A DNA stretch of 64,000 nucleotides from Qipengyuania xiapuensis (GTDB lineage Bacteria; Pseudomonadota; Alphaproteobacteria; Sphingomonadales; Sphingomonadaceae), in contig NZ_JAIGNL010000001.1 in NCBI RefSeq assembly GCF_019711395.1, forward strand, positions 186,001-250,000. The letters are read 5' to 3'. The notes under the pieces are model-generated. The model was not told the origin of the DNA. It did no database searches and saw only the letters and a program-made list of their open reading frames with translations. The translations under genes and the position numbers were made by a program. Below are positions 63,581-64,000 of this stretch, piece after piece (position 1 is the first letter of the stretch; every line of letters begins with the position of its first letter).

Positions 63581-63900
63581 CGTGTGTGCCTCTATCCCCT
63601 GAATTTCGGAAACGTTCACCCACTCAAAGGCAGGCTTCAGCTTAACGGTTCCCGAACGAAGCCGAAACGACTCGAATACAGACGGTTAGCCTAGGCCTCA
63701 CTTGCGACGAATGGAAGCTTTTCCACAGCCCATTCGGAGATACTCCGGACGGTGTTGCGCGTTTCGCACAGGGGTGTTCGATTAAGCCGATGTTCACGCG
63801 CTGGCGGGTGTCTAGGACCCGGTACGGCGGCATGCAGAACTTGCCCCCGTGCGCCGAGGCTATATAGAGCCGCTGCACCAAAAGGATCCAAGGACCGTCC
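63581..63900. other. 320-base divergent intergenic region
   Basis: No convincing gene is seen. The region must hold the promoters of the secreted protein (minus) and the lipoprotein (plus). TATATA at 63861 could be a -10 box for the latter, 34 bases before its start. GAACCGTT (minus strand, near 63650) resembles the centre of the dxs and msrA palindromes but is not symmetric. Confidence 0.4.
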
Positions 63901-64000
63901 ATGACCGCAATGAGCAATTCCCGTCGTACCCTCGCCATCGCTTGCACCGCGCTGGCCAGCCTCGGGCTCGCGGCATGCGGCAACAGCGATCGTCCGCGCG
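63901..64000 (+). CDS. Lipoprotein, 5' end only
   Basis: An ORF opens at ATG 63901 with AAGGA 8 bases upstream and runs off the window. The 33 residues seen are a lipoprotein signal (RRTLAIACTALASLGLAAC, Cys near 27) and the start of the mature part (GNSDRPR). No family can be assigned from this stretch. Confidence 0.75.
   Translation, partial: MTAMSNSRRTLAIACTALASLGLAACGNSDRPR

Overview
This is a 64 kb, gene-dense, GC-rich chromosomal segment of an alphaproteobacterium. The gene content points to Sphingomonadales, most likely Erythrobacteraceae: a heparinase II/III gene next to purH, a 180-kDa-class NAD-glutamate dehydrogenase, a CYP153-type P450, CtrA-like TTAA-N7-TTAA boxes and many small sphingomonad-type membrane proteins. 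I see no insertion sequence, prophage, CRISPR array, rRNA operon or pseudogene. The only RNA gene is a tRNA-Leu(UAA).

Layout. 1-8.3 kb (+): end of a heparinase II/III gene, purH, a 39-residue membrane peptide overlapping msrA, a Fur/Zur-type repressor, dxs, then an overlapping alpha/beta hydrolase, crotonase and small membrane protein. 8.2-14 kb (-): NnrU, secreted FKBP, two imidazolonepropionase-like amidohydrolases (one lacking its metal ligands) and a POT peptide transporter, divergent from a short GntR regulator. 14.6-19.7 kb (+): ihfB, tRNA-Leu, a PilZ protein, and a FAD oxidoreductase-GtrA-GT-C set with a CtrA-like box in front. 19.7-31 kb (mostly -): msrB, CYP153-like P450, NatAB-type ABC exporter, queG (+), a ferredoxin reductase and the large glutamate dehydrogenase. 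31.2-37.1 kb (-): LLM flavin enzyme, TPR protein, hydrolase, M48 protease and YjgN, then an XRE regulator with two membrane proteins. 37.2-44.6 kb (+): PhoD with a Pho box, a threonine-rich leader peptide and attenuator in front of thrS, two tandem TauE/SafE proteins and an internally duplicated membrane protein. 44.6-56.3 kb (-): small membrane ORF, agmatine deiminase, flotillin-YqiJ operon, P450-acyl-CoA synthetase pair, M23 peptidase, and a DUF455-Bcp-glnE operon. 56.4-64 kb: M28 peptidase, galU, murA, small proteins, a membrane-spanning LuxR/DUF4019 regulator, an acetoacetyl-CoA reductase, a secreted protein of unknown function and the start of a lipoprotein.

Many neighbours overlap by 1-4 bases (ATGA, TGATG or GTGA), so translational coupling is common. 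Recurrent themes are envelope maintenance (two exported methionine sulfoxide reductases, M23/M28/M48 peptidases, GalU, MurA), peptide use (amidohydrolases with a POT importer) and oxidation of hydrophobic substrates (two P450s, a reductase, an acyl-CoA synthetase).

The most interesting signal is upstream of thrS. A 23-codon leader ORF carries seven consecutive Thr codons and overlaps two mutually exclusive RNA stems. A good -35/-10 pair places the leader ATG at or next to the transcript start. This looks like ribosome-mediated attenuation of a threonyl-tRNA synthetase gene, with a leader organised like the leaderless trpL of rhizobia. Other points worth checking are a 69-nt dyad in front of yjgN, an 11-bp palindrome shared by the msrA and dxs upstream regions, and a metal-ligand-less amidohydrolase paired with an intact one.
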